A stretch of 64,000 nt of DNA from Bathynomus jamesi (GCA_023014485.1 JAJOZX010005615.1:245498-309497), one strand, 5' to 3'. Counted from the stretch's first letter, positions 47,260 through 58,094 are shown. The notes: generated by a model from the sequence alone, not told the origin. Program-made: numbers and translations.

Positions 47260-47996
47260 CGGAAATTTGTACGTCAACATTTGTACGACGGAAATTTATA
47301 CGCCAGCATTTGTATGCCAGAACATTTATACGACTGGAAATTTATACGACTGACATTTGTACGACGGTAATTTAAGTATGCGCTCTACCGGACATTTTTG
47401 ACTTAAGTATGCGATCTACCCATGATAATAACTGTGACTTCATTTTTTTATATACTGTAAACATAAGCACAGGTGCAAAAAAAAAATAAATAAATAAAAG
47501 TAAACATTATTTAATATTTTAAAAATAATTTCAATTTGAAGAATTTTAAATTTTATCATGTATCACAGCGCATTAAAGGATTAACAGGTAGGGAAGTGGT
47601 TATTGAATAGGTACAGGTGGTTAGGTTAGGTTAGGTTAGGTTAGGTCTGGAGATTAATGAGAAAAAACTCGCAAGATTTGTTCTCCGATTTTTTAAATGA
47701 CATTCGTTCTGTATATCGCTAGTTACATTTTCTCTTAAATTGATAAGCTGAAATCTAGTTTCAATTATGCATTTAATTATTGTAATATGTAATTTCATAA
47801 TTTGTGATAATTTGTATTTTAACTTACCTAGTTTCAAATTCAATTTTATTAACTGATCTTGAATTTCTTGCGTATAACGTATAAATTACCGTCGTACAAA
47901 TGCTTGGCGTATAAATTTCCAGTCGTATAAATGTTCTGGCGTACAAATGCTGGCGTATAAATTTCCGTCGTACAAATGTTGGCGTACAAATTTCCG
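47260..47996. repeat. Inverted arrays of a 25-30-bp unit around an interstitial (TTAGG)5
   Basis: 47260-47375 and 47885-47996 are inverted arrays of units such as GGAAATTTATACGCCAGCAT and CATTTGTACGACGG, four to five per side. The centre is AT-rich, non-coding and contains (TTAGG)5 at 47621-47645. This is likely a foldback element with tandem-repeat termini inserted in the right arm of the 43764-48184 element. Confidence 0.6.
47621..47645 (+). repeat. Interstitial (TTAGG)5
   Basis: Five exact units of the canonical arthropod telomere repeat, preceded by GGTGG. Too short to be a chromosome end; supports an arthropod host. Confidence 0.8.
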
Positions 47997-48299
47997 GGTT
48001 TCCTATTTCAATCGATTTTAATCGATCCAAAAATTGTTTATATCTCCGTTAATATCAATTTGCACAAGAAATACCTTAGAAGAAAATAGATTCAGATTTA
48101 AATTCTACACAAAAAACCCGGATCTTGTGGGTTGTATTATATGAAAAATGAAGTAAATGATTGGTTATATAACCCACAAGATCCATTTATTGTTAAAATT
48201 TAGCCGAACAGGTACAATTTAATTAGTTCTCACTTTAAGCCACGGAAAACATTAGCTGATGAAAAGAAGTCAATCTGTAACAGTATAGACTAGCAAAAG

Positions 48300-48700
48300 G
48301 TCTGCGCTACGCGCCGATTTTGCTCGATCTGCGGTGCTTCGGCTGGATTGTGGGCCTACGGCGTATTTTATTTTGAACATCAGTAGCCCTTTATCCGGAT
48401 ATCATTCCTATTCCTCTCACATTGGGCCTCAGTAATTGGGGTGCCTGCGGCCTTCCAGTTACTGGCAAACCAATTATTCATTCAATAAAACTACAGAAAA
48501 GAACGAAGCCATGAAAATCTAAAGCTTCACAAATCTTCATACAATGAGCTCGGATTTGAAGCTTAAGATTTTCATGACTGCGTTCATTTCTATAGTTTTA
48601 TTGACCAAATAACTGAACCGACAGTAATTGGGGGCCCTGCGGCCCGCCAAATCATAGTTTTCATTGTTTCGAGTGCATCAATAGCGTTGCCGGGGTGGAT
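48300..48700. mobile_element. Unclassified interspersed repeat with internal palindrome
   Basis: Inverted copies AATAAAACTACAGAAAAGAA (48487) and complement near 48580-48602, both reaching GAAGCTT(A/C)A(C/A), form a stem of about 45 bp around 25 bp. Two direct copies of CAGTAATTGGGG(T/G) followed by CCTGCGGCC flank it (48430, 48622). One arm also occurs at 16523-16565. GC-richer than surroundings; no ORF. Class unknown. Confidence 0.45.
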
Positions 48701-48723
48701 GTTGAACGTTATATATATATATA

Positions 48724-49385
48724 TATGCCCGGTTAGGTAAACTGAATGCCCGGTTAGGTTAATTGAATGCCCAGTTAGGTCAACTGAATGCCCGATTACG
48801 TTAATTAAATGGCCGGTTAGGCCAACTGAATGCCCAATTAGATTAATTGAATGCCCGGGTACGTTAATTGAATGCCCAGTTAGGTTAATTGTACACCCTT
48901 GACGATTGGTTCGGTTAAGTTATGATATTTTCGTTAAAGCCAACGAAAATATCACGACTTAACCTAACCAATCGTCAAGGGCGTATAGATGACCTAACCT
49001 GGCATTCAATGAACCTAACCGGGTATTCAATAATTTTACCATAGTTTTTGAACGCTATATATATATGCCCGGTTAGGTAAACTGAATGCCCGGTTAGGTT
49101 AATTGAATGCCCAGTTAGGTCAACTGAATGCCCGATTAGGTTAATTAAATGGCCGGTTAGGTCAACTGAATGCCCGATTAGATTAATTGAATGCCCGAGT
49201 ACGTTAATTGAATGCCCGGTTAGGTTAGTTGTACACCCTTGACGATTACTTAGGTTAAGTCATGATATTTTCGTTAAAGCCAACGAAAATATCACGACTT
49301 AACCCAACCAATCGTCAAGGGCGTACAGATGACCTAACCTGGCATTCAATGAACCTAACCGGGTATTCAATAATTTTACCATAGG
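48724..49385. repeat. Tandem duplication (about 343 bp) of a GCCCGGTTAGGT minisatellite plus hairpin
   Basis: Each copy (48724-49060 and about 49067-49385) starts with eight units of the type GCCCGGTTAGGTTAATTGAAT and continues into the GTACACCCTTGACGATTG hairpin with arms GATATTTTCGTTAAAGCC and complement, then CTGGCATTCAATGAACC and GGGTATTCAATAATTTTACC. The hairpin is the one found in the MITEs at 22304, 25524 and 43243. Non-coding. Confidence 0.75.
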
Positions 49386-49390
49386 TTTCG

Positions 49391-49542
49391 TAATGACCTT
49401 GATGACGTCATTTAATGTTTTAAAATTAATTATTTAATTTATTAACACCCACGTGCACAACCTCGGAACCTAATCAATATGTGTGTGAAGTTTCATGTTT
49501 GTAACCGCTTCCATTTTGGAGTTATGGCTGATGGCTGGAACA

Positions 49543-49580
<38 letters not shown>

Positions 49581-50400
49581 TTTTTATTATTATTATTATT
49601 ATTATTATAGATAAACAATAGACTGGTACAAATTTATAACCGAAAGACTTCCGAAAATCAACAATTTTTGATAAAGAAAAGGGGAAAATTGGTTTTGTAG
49701 GCCGAGGGGGGGTCCGAAATTTTCATAAAATGGAAAATAATTGCTATTTTATTACTTACAGCGACAGGCATAATGATATTAGGATACCTAATAGAAATTT
49801 TGTAATATTTTAAAGTGGGGAAATAAATAATTTTCTAAAAATGATCTTCAACTATAAAAGCGCATCTAATCAGATAACTTAATTAACGTATTTCTATGAC
49901 AACTAAAAAATAGAATGATAAATCAATATCCATCAAATTGTTTGTGTATACGTAAAATTATTTGTACAAAAGCCACAGTAATAAAACGCACAAAAGTCAC
50001 AGTAAATAATTTCGAGTGTGGCTCGTTTAACTTTAAACTCGTGTATATTTAAATTGTGCATGTTTGTTTTTAGTTTTTTGCAAAAAGTTCTTTATGAATT
50101 TTAAAAATATATACTTTTTTTAAATTGAATCGATAAGTAAATCTTTTGTGAATCGAATGATATTAAATGTTTAGTAAATATTGACTTATTTTGTGCCAAA
50201 ATTATGATTAAAAATGAAAAATTTAAAAAAATGCGTGTACAGGCATGGGGAGAACTGTACCCCTAAAAGGTGGGAAGGAATTATGTCAGGGAATTTTTTT
50301 TTAGCATGGGCACTGCACAATAAAAAGACGCATCGAATGGTGAAAACCGCATTGTTCTACACCAATTGTAGCGACCTGTACGTGTGCGCAAAAAAACTGT

Positions 50401-50403
<3 letters not shown>
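49391..50403. other. Retroposon tail and AT-rich non-coding DNA
   Basis: 49400-49610 ends in (CA)n, CGTCTTT and (TTA)n then TAGATAAA, resembling the 3' end of an RTE-type retroposon. No coding sequence remains. 49620-50400 shows nothing I recognise. Confidence 0.4.

Positions 50404-50480
<77 letters not shown>
50404..50480. repeat. (TA)n microsatellite
   Basis: Long AT dinucleotide run with one phase change; a second one at 50881-50914. Between and after (50481-51180) there is no gene; 50580-50630 has a GGATA(C/T)CCGG-like fragment related to the hAT terminus at 29687. Confidence 0.85.
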
Positions 50481-50481
<1 letters not shown>

Positions 50482-50877
50482 AGGCTTCATTTCTGAAATA
50501 GTATATTAGATCTGTTTAGTTTTTATTCCCTTTTTCAATTTATTTATTATAAACAAATGTAGAGATATTACTGGGTATCCAACCAGATACGGGATATACC
50601 GGGTACGTACCGATATCCGGCACGTACCTATAGAAAATCGACGTTCAATGTCTATATACTCGTAAATCGATATTCGACTGTTGTCCAACTTTCGCGCAGA
50701 AAAGATCCAAAAGTACAACGTTTTTCAAATAAATTTTAATATCGACAATTCCAATAGTTTGAATTTGGTTTTTAATTTAAATCTGAAAGACAGATCGAAA
50801 AGGATTAGGTTGGCGATTTTCTGGTTGACAATTCGTAAGATATTCTACAGCAGACAAATCATTTCTTTTAGCTTTTG

Positions 50878-50914
<37 letters not shown>

Positions 50915-51194
50915 TGTATATGGTACGTAGATGATTTCAGGAACAAATTGGACTTTTTAGATGAAACGGGAATATTTTAAAACCGGTTTTTAATAGGTTT
51001 TCAGGTATTGAAGCGAGATAAGGAAAAAAGGTTTTTATGTGCAATATATTTGTTTTTAATCCTTTTCTCCAATGATTAATTAACCTCAGCCATAATACTA
51101 AATTTAAATAATGTATTATCATGAAAAATATAGATGCGTCAAGTAGTATAGCCGCAAAAGGGGAGAGTGCAAGAATGTTGCAGGTTATTATGTA

Positions 51195-51275
51195 ATATTG
51201 CAAAGGGGGTGGGGGTTGTTGCAAAGGGGGGTGGGGGTTGTTGCAAAGGGGGTGGGGGTGGGGGTGTTGCAGAAA
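51195..51275 (+). repeat. G-rich minisatellite
   Basis: Four units of (G)5-6TTGTTGCAAAGG and GGTGGGGGTG type. Overlapping ORFs here are low-complexity artefacts. Confidence 0.7.
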
Positions 51276-51483
51276 ATAATAAAAAAAAGAAAAAAGAAAA
51301 AGAAAGAAAAAAGAAAGAAAAAAAGAGTACTGGCCTTTGTTGCCAACCTAGGTTGCAAGGGGCATGCAACTTGGGGGCCTCCCCCCAAAGGGCCAGAGAG
51401 AAAGGAGGAGAGAAAGGAGGAGAGGTGTTCACCTGGCAGGAGCCAAGTGCACATGAAGACTTCAGCCGAGTAGGCGTTGTTTT

Positions 51484-51745
51484 ATAGGCTCCTAATCAGC
51501 CAGAATCAGCCAGTTGGCTGAATCAGCCAATTGGCTGAATCAGCCAGTTGACTGAATCAGCCAGTTGACTGAGCCAAAGGGGTAGGGACACACCTGAAGA
51601 AGAGAGAGACGCCTGAAGGAGAGAGAGAGACGCCTGAAGGAGAGAGAGACACCTGTAGGAGAGAGAGAGAGACCTGAAGGAGAGAGAGACGCCTGAAGGA
51701 GAGAGACACCTGTAGGAGAGAGAGAGAGACACCTGAAGGAGAGAG
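51484..51745 (+). repeat. Two adjacent minisatellites
   Basis: 51492-51575: five units of about 18 bp, AATCAGCCAGTTG(G/A)CTG. 51595-51740: about eight units of 18-21 bp, AGAGAGAGACGCCTGAAGG and variants. No gene; 51760-52480 is likewise non-coding, with repeated AGAT(A/C/T)GC(A/G)CCAT motifs at 51920-52030. Confidence 0.75.
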
Positions 51746-52173
51746 GAGTTCTCCCCCAAGTTATTTTCGTTTTCCTAACCTAAGAGGCCACTAAGGGGTT
51801 TTACCAAAGGGCCTGAAAGAGAAGGACCAGAGGTCCTTCATCGGCTGGGAGCCGAGGTGGAATGAGTCTTTCACCAACTTCGCGGTCTTTTATAAGCCTC
51901 TATTCTGGCTGAATTGCCAGATAGCGCAATGTGTTCAGTTGTCAGATCGCACCATGTATGCAGATGCAGAGTTGCTACATCAAGCCATGTAATCGGGTGC
52001 TGATGTGCCAGATTGCACCATCAGATAGCGCCATGTATTCCAGAAATATTAATCATCCATTGTGTAACACAATATGACGATAGTTATTCCAATTAAATTC
52101 TGTTTAAATACACCTTTATTAATTGCATACCTTTCCAGTTTTTTTTTTTTTTTTTTGCAATGATCGGATTGCT

Positions 52174-52213
<40 letters not shown>

Positions 52214-52441
52214 TTTTCTTATGTTAGGTAAATATATATATATATATATATTATTTATTTTATAACATTTAATTTTAGTTTAGAAGCAAATTTAACATTA
52301 ACTTCATTGAACTTAAACTTTTCGAAACAAATAACATAGTTTACCTTCGAAAACGTCATAATAGAAAATAATTAATTTTATGTTAACTAGTTTATTTCGT
52401 TTACTATAATTATGTATATACAGTCTTTTAAGCAGCTTATG

Positions 52442-52479
<38 letters not shown>

Positions 52480-52482
52480 CTG

Positions 52483-52592
52483 AACTCTTTCAGCTAAAGA
52501 AGCCTTATGTATAGAATTGGTTGTGTAATAGCTGATATTAAACTCTTTCAACATGTTCTGAAAGCACGGCTTATAATTTCCTTCCCCATATC
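52483..52592 (-). pseudogene. Polinton integrase fragment
   Basis: The segment matches 1611-1720 at roughly nine of ten bases: TTCAGCTAAAGAAGCCTTAT, GATATTAAACTCTTTCAACA, CCTTCCCCATATCC. It covers the region before and including the catalytic Glu. Both sides diverge at once, so it is an isolated fragment of a second Polinton copy about 8 kb before the inverted-repeat structure ends. Confidence 0.75.
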
Positions 52593-52799
52593 CAATAGCA
52601 CTTCAAGACATTATTGTATAGAAATAAGGTAACACAAGTACTACAAGAAATAAATCCTAAAATAATTATATAAGACCGAAGTAATGGTCTGGCGTGAATC
52701 CAATTAAACTCTGTTTATAAACATTCGAATATCAGTGGGGAAAAACGAACGGAATTGAAAATTTATGAAACAATTCGACGATCGTCATTCCCCAAACCC

Positions 52800-52903
<104 letters not shown>

Positions 52904-54105
52904 GATTTGTAGTTAATCTTACGCGAAGTATGAAAATCAGGAAAAAATGCCAAATGTGTATTATTTTAAAATGCAACTAAACGCCTATTAAATTAAAACA
53001 AATGAATTTTGGCTTTTAAGAGATTTATTTATTATAAGAATTTAACTACTCGATGTAAGAAATTAATTATTAAACGCACGCGAAACTGTAATTAATAATT
53101 AATGTATTTTTCTAACGAAGACTGAGTTACCAGATACCACTTTTTACCATTATTATGGTGAGTTGTCTCCAACTAAAAGATTTCGTTGTGAACAGCAGCT
53201 CATAACGAGAGACCTTCCCCCCAATCCCTGATAAGTCTCCCTTCACTTCAAATGAAGAGAAATTATGAAACATCCGCTTGTCTGTGCACAAAGCATATAA
53301 AAAACCATAATATATTTATATAGTTAATCAATCGAGCCCATCTATATATAGATGTTTATAATATAAAAAACCATAATATATTTATATAGTTAATCAATCG
53401 AGCCCATCTATATATAGATGTTTATAGTGTTTTACAATAGATGTAATAGTGTTTAACGATTAGGTCCATCAAATAAAGCATTTCAACAATGATTTCACTG
53501 TTTCAGAAAGATTTACGTATGACTTAAAAATATATTATTGATATGCCTAACTTAAGATCAGGATGCTTTTATAGTTTACAGCATCTTTTAAAAGTTTAAC
53601 TACCAAGTTATAAATTAATTATCAACCGGATTGATTAAAAGTAAAGTCAGCTTTCAATATATTTTAGTAATATAACAGAATTAACAAAGTTACCCAATAA
53701 ATAATTCGTTAGAAAGAAAATGAATTTTTAGAAGGGATGCCCAACTAATTATGACGCATATTAAATTAAAAAATAATAACAAACGTAAATAAAGCGTATA
53801 TTAAAAAAAATTTCGTTTTATTCTTTCCTTATTGATAACTTATTTAAACTAATCTCTGTATATGTGCTTATTTAATCACAATGATTTAAGTTTAAAAGTA
53901 AAAACTGTTTTCTGTGAAAACATGATGATAATTATTTTATTCTGTTCTTCGGAAGAGCTTCAATTCGGTTGCCAGATACCACTTTTTACCATTATTATGG
54001 TGAGTTGTCTCCAACTAAAGACTTCGTTGTGAACAGCAACTCATAATGAGAGACCTTCCCCCCCAATCCCTGATAAGTCTCCCTTCACTTCAAATGAAGA
54101 GAAAT

Positions 54106-54393
54106 TTATGGAGAGAGAGAGTTTTGTTCAAATAACGGGATATGCTTGTACGAGTTTACAATTACATCATTATTGCTCTGCATTACGCAGTATATGCGGC
54201 TTAATAATATTTCACCGCTTAAAGTATAGGGAAGCCTGTATTCGATATGAAGGGCTTTCATATCGTTCAGTACTATTTTTATTCCCACTTTACAACCGGT
54301 TGGTAAGTCATCTTTAAACACGTCTAGAATACAATCAAAAGCACGCACAAAGAGTTCATCGTTAGCTTCATTAAAATACAAATTTATAAACAC
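54106..54393 (-). CDS. Unrecognised ORF in left arm (copy of ORF2)
   Basis: A 95-codon ORF: NDELFVRAFDCILDVFKDD, LPTGCKVGIKIVLNDMKALH, IEYRLPYTLSGEILLSRI. Its homologous reading extends upstream in another frame to FTIEKLESVEINPRLEK. Related copies: 56180-55935, 57396-57157 and 59959-60189. I do not recognise the family. The arm copies lack part of the N-terminal DV of the central copies. Confidence 0.35.
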   Translation of the reverse strand: MFINLYFNEANDELFVRAFDCILDVFKDDLPTGCKVGIKIVLNDMKALHIEYRLPYTLSGEILLSRIYCVMQSNNDVIVNSYKHIPLFEQNSLSP

Positions 54394-54446
54394 GCTTTTC
54401 CAATCGAGGGTTTATTTCTACCGACTCGAGCTTTTCAATCGTGAAC

Positions 54447-54635
54447 TCACTCAACATAGCGGCAATTGAAATAATCTTCTAAATCGTTACGACAACTGCG
54501 CGTTATATTAAGAAATAGTTCTTCAGGGTGAACGGTGTAGGTGAGCTCAGCCTTGTACCGATCAATTGCTTTATACCAAAGTTTTATAAGAAACACCAAA
54601 TAATTGTCCCCTAGCGCAATTGGAAAGGTTTTCAC
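54447..54635 (-). CDS. Short ORF overlapping ORF2 start
   Basis: 62 codons ending RSCRNDLEDYFNCRYVE; its stop overlaps the ATG of the ORF2 frame (TATGTTGAGTGA). The first part (KTFPIALGDNYLVF) comes from the 105-bp repeat unit, so that part may not be genuine coding. The C-terminal half is conserved in all four copies. Function unknown. Confidence 0.25.
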   Translation of the reverse strand: MKTFPIALGDNYLVFLIKLWYKAIDRYKAELTYTVHPEELFLNITRSCRNDLEDYFNCRYVE

Positions 54636-55296
54636 CCCACCTTAGACCCACCCGTTTAACATTAGAAAATTCTGAAACCTGACTCAGTGCCAAAAATGAA
54701 ACACCAAATAATTGTCCCTAGCGCAATTGGAAAGGTTTTCACCCCACCTTAGACCCACAGTTTAACATTAGAAAATTCTGAAACCTGACTCAGTGCCAAA
54801 ATGAAACACCAAATAATTGTCCCTAGCGCAATTGGAAAGGTTTTCACCCCACCTTAGACCCACAGTTTAACATTAGAAAATTCTGAAACCTGACTCAGTG
54901 CCAAAAAGAAACACCAAATAATTGTCCCCTAGCGCAATTGGAAAGGTTTTCACCCCACCTTAGACCCACAGTTTAACATTAGAAAATTCTGAAACCTGAC
55001 TCAGTGCCAAAATGAAACACCAAATAATTGTCCCCTAGCGCAATTGGAAAGGTTTTCACCCCACCTTAGACCCACAGTTTAACATTAGAAAATTCTGAAA
55101 CCTGACTCAGTGCCAAAAAAGAACACCAAATAATTGTCCCCTAGCGCAATTGGAAAGGTTTTCACCCCACCTTAGACCCACAGTTTAACATTAGAAAATT
55201 CTGAAACCTAACTCAGTGCCAAAAATGAAACACCAAATAATTGTCCCCTAGCGCAATTGGAAAGGTTTTCACTCCGCCTTAGACCCACAGTTTAAC
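54594..55296. repeat. Tandem array, seven units of 105-108 bp (left arm)
   Basis: Units begin CACCAAATAATTGTCCC and include GCGCAATTGGAAAGG, CACCCCACCTTAGACCCACA and CTGACTCAGTGCCAAAA. Unit starts at 54594, 54702, 54807, 54912, 55018, 55124, 55231. Length variation breaks any frame, so the array is not coding. Confidence 0.9.
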
Positions 55297-55678
55297 GTGG
55301 ATTCAGAAATACATCTCGTCGATTGCTCACTATTTCATCGAGATAATTAAAGCTCAGGACCTGCATTGTCTATAAGATCTGTGGCGCGTGGAGCCTTCAG
55401 AAGAGGTGCCAGATACCATTGTATACATTATCATGGAGAGCTGACAGACACCATTGCTCAGGTACACAGTTGACAGATTGTACCATTTATTTTCTTAAAA
55501 GTTGGTTTAGAATTCCGCTAGTAGGTTTACAAGGCGTAACATGATGTAATTAACCAAAAGAATTAAGTAAAACATCATTGCATCATTCTGTTTATTATAA
55601 ATATATAGAAAATAAATATACATTTGAATGATAATAGAAATGAGGAATATGCATATAATCCGCCAATATAACAGTACA

Positions 55679-55721
<43 letters not shown>

Positions 55722-55946
55722 TATGGCGATATATAGAAATAAATATACATTTCAATAATAATGGAAATATGCATATAATCCTTCAATATATCAGTACAGG
55801 AGAAATATCACACAAATATATAAATACATTTCACTTTTTTTCAAAATACTAAACTCGCACTTAATCGAGTTTACAATTACATCATTATTGCTCTACATTA
55901 CGCAGTATATACGGTTTAATAATATTTCACCGCTTTAAGTATAGGG
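55297..55946. other. Non-coding spacer with (CA)n
   Basis: Includes a (CA)20-like tract at 55681-55720 flanked by a direct duplication of about 90 bp (AGAAATAAATATACATTT to AGTACAGG, 55608-55680 and 55735-55800). No gene apart from the end of the ORF2 reading at 55935. Confidence 0.5.
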
Positions 55947-56180
55947 AAACCTGTACTCGATATGAAGGGCTTTCATATCGTTCAGTACTATTTTTGTTCC
56001 CACTTTACAACCGGATGGTAAGTCATCTTTAAATACGTCTAGAATACAATCAAAAGCACGCACAAAGAGTTCATCGTTAGTTACATTATTAAACACAAGT
56101 TTATAAACACGCTTTTCCAATCGAGGGTTTATTTCTACCGACCCGAGCTTTTCAATCGTGAACACGTCTTCACTCAACAT
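55935..56180 (-). CDS. Unrecognised ORF2, central copy 1
   Basis: 81 codons, MLSEDVFTIEKLGSVEINP to ALHIEYRFPYT, beginning at an ATG overlapping the stop of a short upstream frame (RSCRNDLEDYFNCRYVE). It lies just downstream of the 196-codon ORF on the same strand. Charged, no signal peptide or membrane segment visible. Function unknown. Confidence 0.4.
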   Translation of the reverse strand: MLSEDVFTIEKLGSVEINPRLEKRVYKLVFNNVTNDELFVRAFDCILDVFKDDLPSGCKVGTKIVLNDMKALHIEYRFPYT

Positions 56181-56288
56181 AGCGGCAATTGAAATAATCT
56201 TCTAAATCGTTACGACAACTGCGCGTTATATAAAGAAATAGTTCTTCAGGATAATTTTCACGAACTAGGCACATTTTATAATGTTTTA

Positions 56289-56879
56289 CTAAACATCTTC
56301 ACACACCGGCGCACTATTTGAGAGGAACATATGCTCATATTTTTCCTTTCTGCCCATCAAACGATACTCATCTCTAAAGTCTGTTAAAAACTCACGCAGG
56401 GCACTAGCCACAACCTCACTACGAACCTCGTCATGATATACATTAATATAGTGATAAAAATACTTAAGATTGTCCATGATCACGAGATTCACATTTTCAG
56501 TCGTAGGGTATGAGTAATCGACATGGTGTAGCATGACGTAATGCCGCTTGTCACACCACCCATCCGCAAGACTCATTATCCATACCTGCTGCTTCTCTTC
56601 TGCACGCGTTGTTTCTTTTACTTTACGGTATATGTGAGACTTTATAAAGTTTAGCTCTGCAGCATACTTCAGCACATCGTCAGTGCAACGAAAGCCTTCA
56701 ATGGTCTCACCAGAACATCCGTAGAGTATTTGTACATCTTGGAACTTCACACAATCCAATGTGGTTTTAAAAGAGGCATAGGAGGGGGGAATAGGAAGTT
56801 TTTCGGTATCCACCACATCCTGGCACTTTGCTGAATACCATTTCATAAACGTTGTACAAGCAATATTAAAGGTAGCCAT
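56289..56879 (-). CDS. Unrecognised 196-codon ORF, intact copy 1
   Basis: I choose the ATG at 56879 (MATFNIACTTFMKWYSAK), in an A-at-minus-3 context, over the longer non-ATG extension to 57026, whose first part is a 21-bp direct repeat. The protein is soluble-looking: DVQILYGCSGETIEGFRC, KYAAELNFIKSHIYRKV, WIMSLADGWCDKRHYVML, VNLVIMDNLKYFYHYINVY, EFLTDFRDEYRLMGRKE, ending APVCEDV. I do not recognise a family. An identical-looking copy 1.2 kb upstream is broken. Intactness and conservation over two copies suggest a real protein. Confidence 0.5.
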   Translation of the reverse strand: MATFNIACTTFMKWYSAKCQDVVDTEKLPIPPSYASFKTTLDCVKFQDVQILYGCSGETIEGFRCTDDVLKYAAELNFIKSHIYRKVKETTRAEEKQQVWIMSLADGWCDKRHYVMLHHVDYSYPTTENVNLVIMDNLKYFYHYINVYHDEVRSEVVASALREFLTDFRDEYRLMGRKEKYEHMFLSNSAPVCEDV

Positions 56880-57156
56880 TTGAATACACGTCTGATTTTT
56901 CTTCTGAATACACGTCTGATCTCTCGGTCTTACTGCAGTCGACTGACCACGCAGGGAATCACAGATAGTAGCATGACTCACGGTCTTACAGTGGGCGGAG
57001 CTTAGAATTTTCGCCTGTGCACACACAAAGGAGAAAGTGAAACGCTAATTGAAACATGAGTTATTTAATAAACGAGATATTCAGTTAACACAAGAAATAA
57101 CAGAAAACACAAGAAAAAACAAATGCTTAGATTTGGTGATCACAAACAACAGAAAC

Positions 57157-57396
57157 CTAAAGAAACCTGTACTCGATATGAAGGGCTTTCATATCGTTCA
57201 GTACTATTTTTGTTCCCACTTTACAACCGGATGGTAAGTCATCTTTAAATACGTCTAGAATACAATCAAAAGCACGCACAAAGAGTTCATCGTTAGTTAC
57301 ATTATTAAACACAAGTTTATAAACACGCTTTTCCAATCGAGGGTTTATTTCTACCGACCCGAGCTTTTCAATCGTGAACACGTCTTCACTCAACAT
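57157..57396 (-). CDS. Unrecognised ORF2, central copy 2
   Basis: Same as the copy at 55935-56180 over nearly its whole length; the end changes to EYRFL at the duplication junction. Confidence 0.35.
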   Translation of the reverse strand: MLSEDVFTIEKLGSVEINPRLEKRVYKLVFNNVTNDELFVRAFDCILDVFKDDLPSGCKVGTKIVLNDMKALHIEYRFL

Positions 57397-57504
57397 AGCG
57401 GCAATTGAAATAATCTTCTAAATCGTTACGACAACTGCGCGTTATATAAAGAAATAGTTCTTCAGGATAATTTTCACGAACTAGGCACATTTTATAATGT
57501 TTTA

Positions 57505-58094
57505 CTAAACATCTTCACACACCGGCGCACTATTTGAGAGGAACATATGCTCATATTTTTCCTTTCTGCCCATCAAACGATACTCATCTCTAAAGTCTGT
57601 TAAAAACTCACGCAGGACACTAGCCACAACCTCACTACGAACCTCGTCATGATATACATTAATATAGTGATAAAAATACTTAAGATTGTCCATGATCACG
57701 AGATTCACATTTTCAGTCGTAGGGTATGAGTAATCGACATGGTGTAGCATGACGTAATGCCGCTTGTCACACCACCCATCCGCAAGACTCATTATCCATA
57801 CCTGCTGCTTCTCTTCTGCACGCGTTGTTTCTTTTACTTTACGGTATATGTGAGACTTTATAAAGTTTAGCTCTGCAGCATACTTCAGCACATCGTCAGT
57901 GCAACGAAAGCCTTCAATGGTCTCACCAGAACATCCGTAGAGTATTTGTACATCTTGGAACTTCACACAATCCAATGTGGTTTTAAAAGAGGCATAGGAG
58001 GGGGAATAGGAAGTTTTTCGGTATCCACCACATCCTGGCACTTTGCTGAATACCATTTCATAAACGTTGTACAAGCAATATTAAAGGTAGCCAT
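57505..58094 (-). pseudogene. Second copy of the 196-codon ORF, frameshifted
   Basis: Matches copy 1 but has one G fewer in the G run at about 58003, shifting the frame after LPIPP. The rest reads as in copy 1 down to APVCEDV. The lesion is downstream of the start, so only a truncated product is possible. Confidence 0.6.

Larger units (their letters stand above)
43764..48184. mobile_element. Large inverted-repeat (foldback) element hosting TA-transposon copy III
   Basis: Outer ends GGATCTTGTGGGTTATAACC and complement GGATCTTGTGGGTTATATAA; flanking octamers ATTTATTT and ATTTATTG differ at one position. Arms (43764-44180 and 47079-48184, the right arm interrupted by an inner array) share AAATCTGAATCTATTTTCTT, the GATTTTGATA(C/T)GAGAA block and GTACGCCCTTGA-type hairpin sequence in inverted order. 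No gene of its own seen. Confidence 0.55.

Noticed and set aside
47621..47645. Telomere
   Set aside because: Only five TTAGG units with complex sequence on both sides; interstitial.
50281..50501. ORFs of repeating Ile-Tyr on both strands (also near 19261, 23342, 52732)
   Set aside because: They are translations of (TA)n and (GA)n tracts.
54594..55296. Regular repeats reminiscent of a CRISPR array
   Set aside because: Units are contiguous 105-108-bp tandem copies without unique spacers, in a eukaryotic repeat context.
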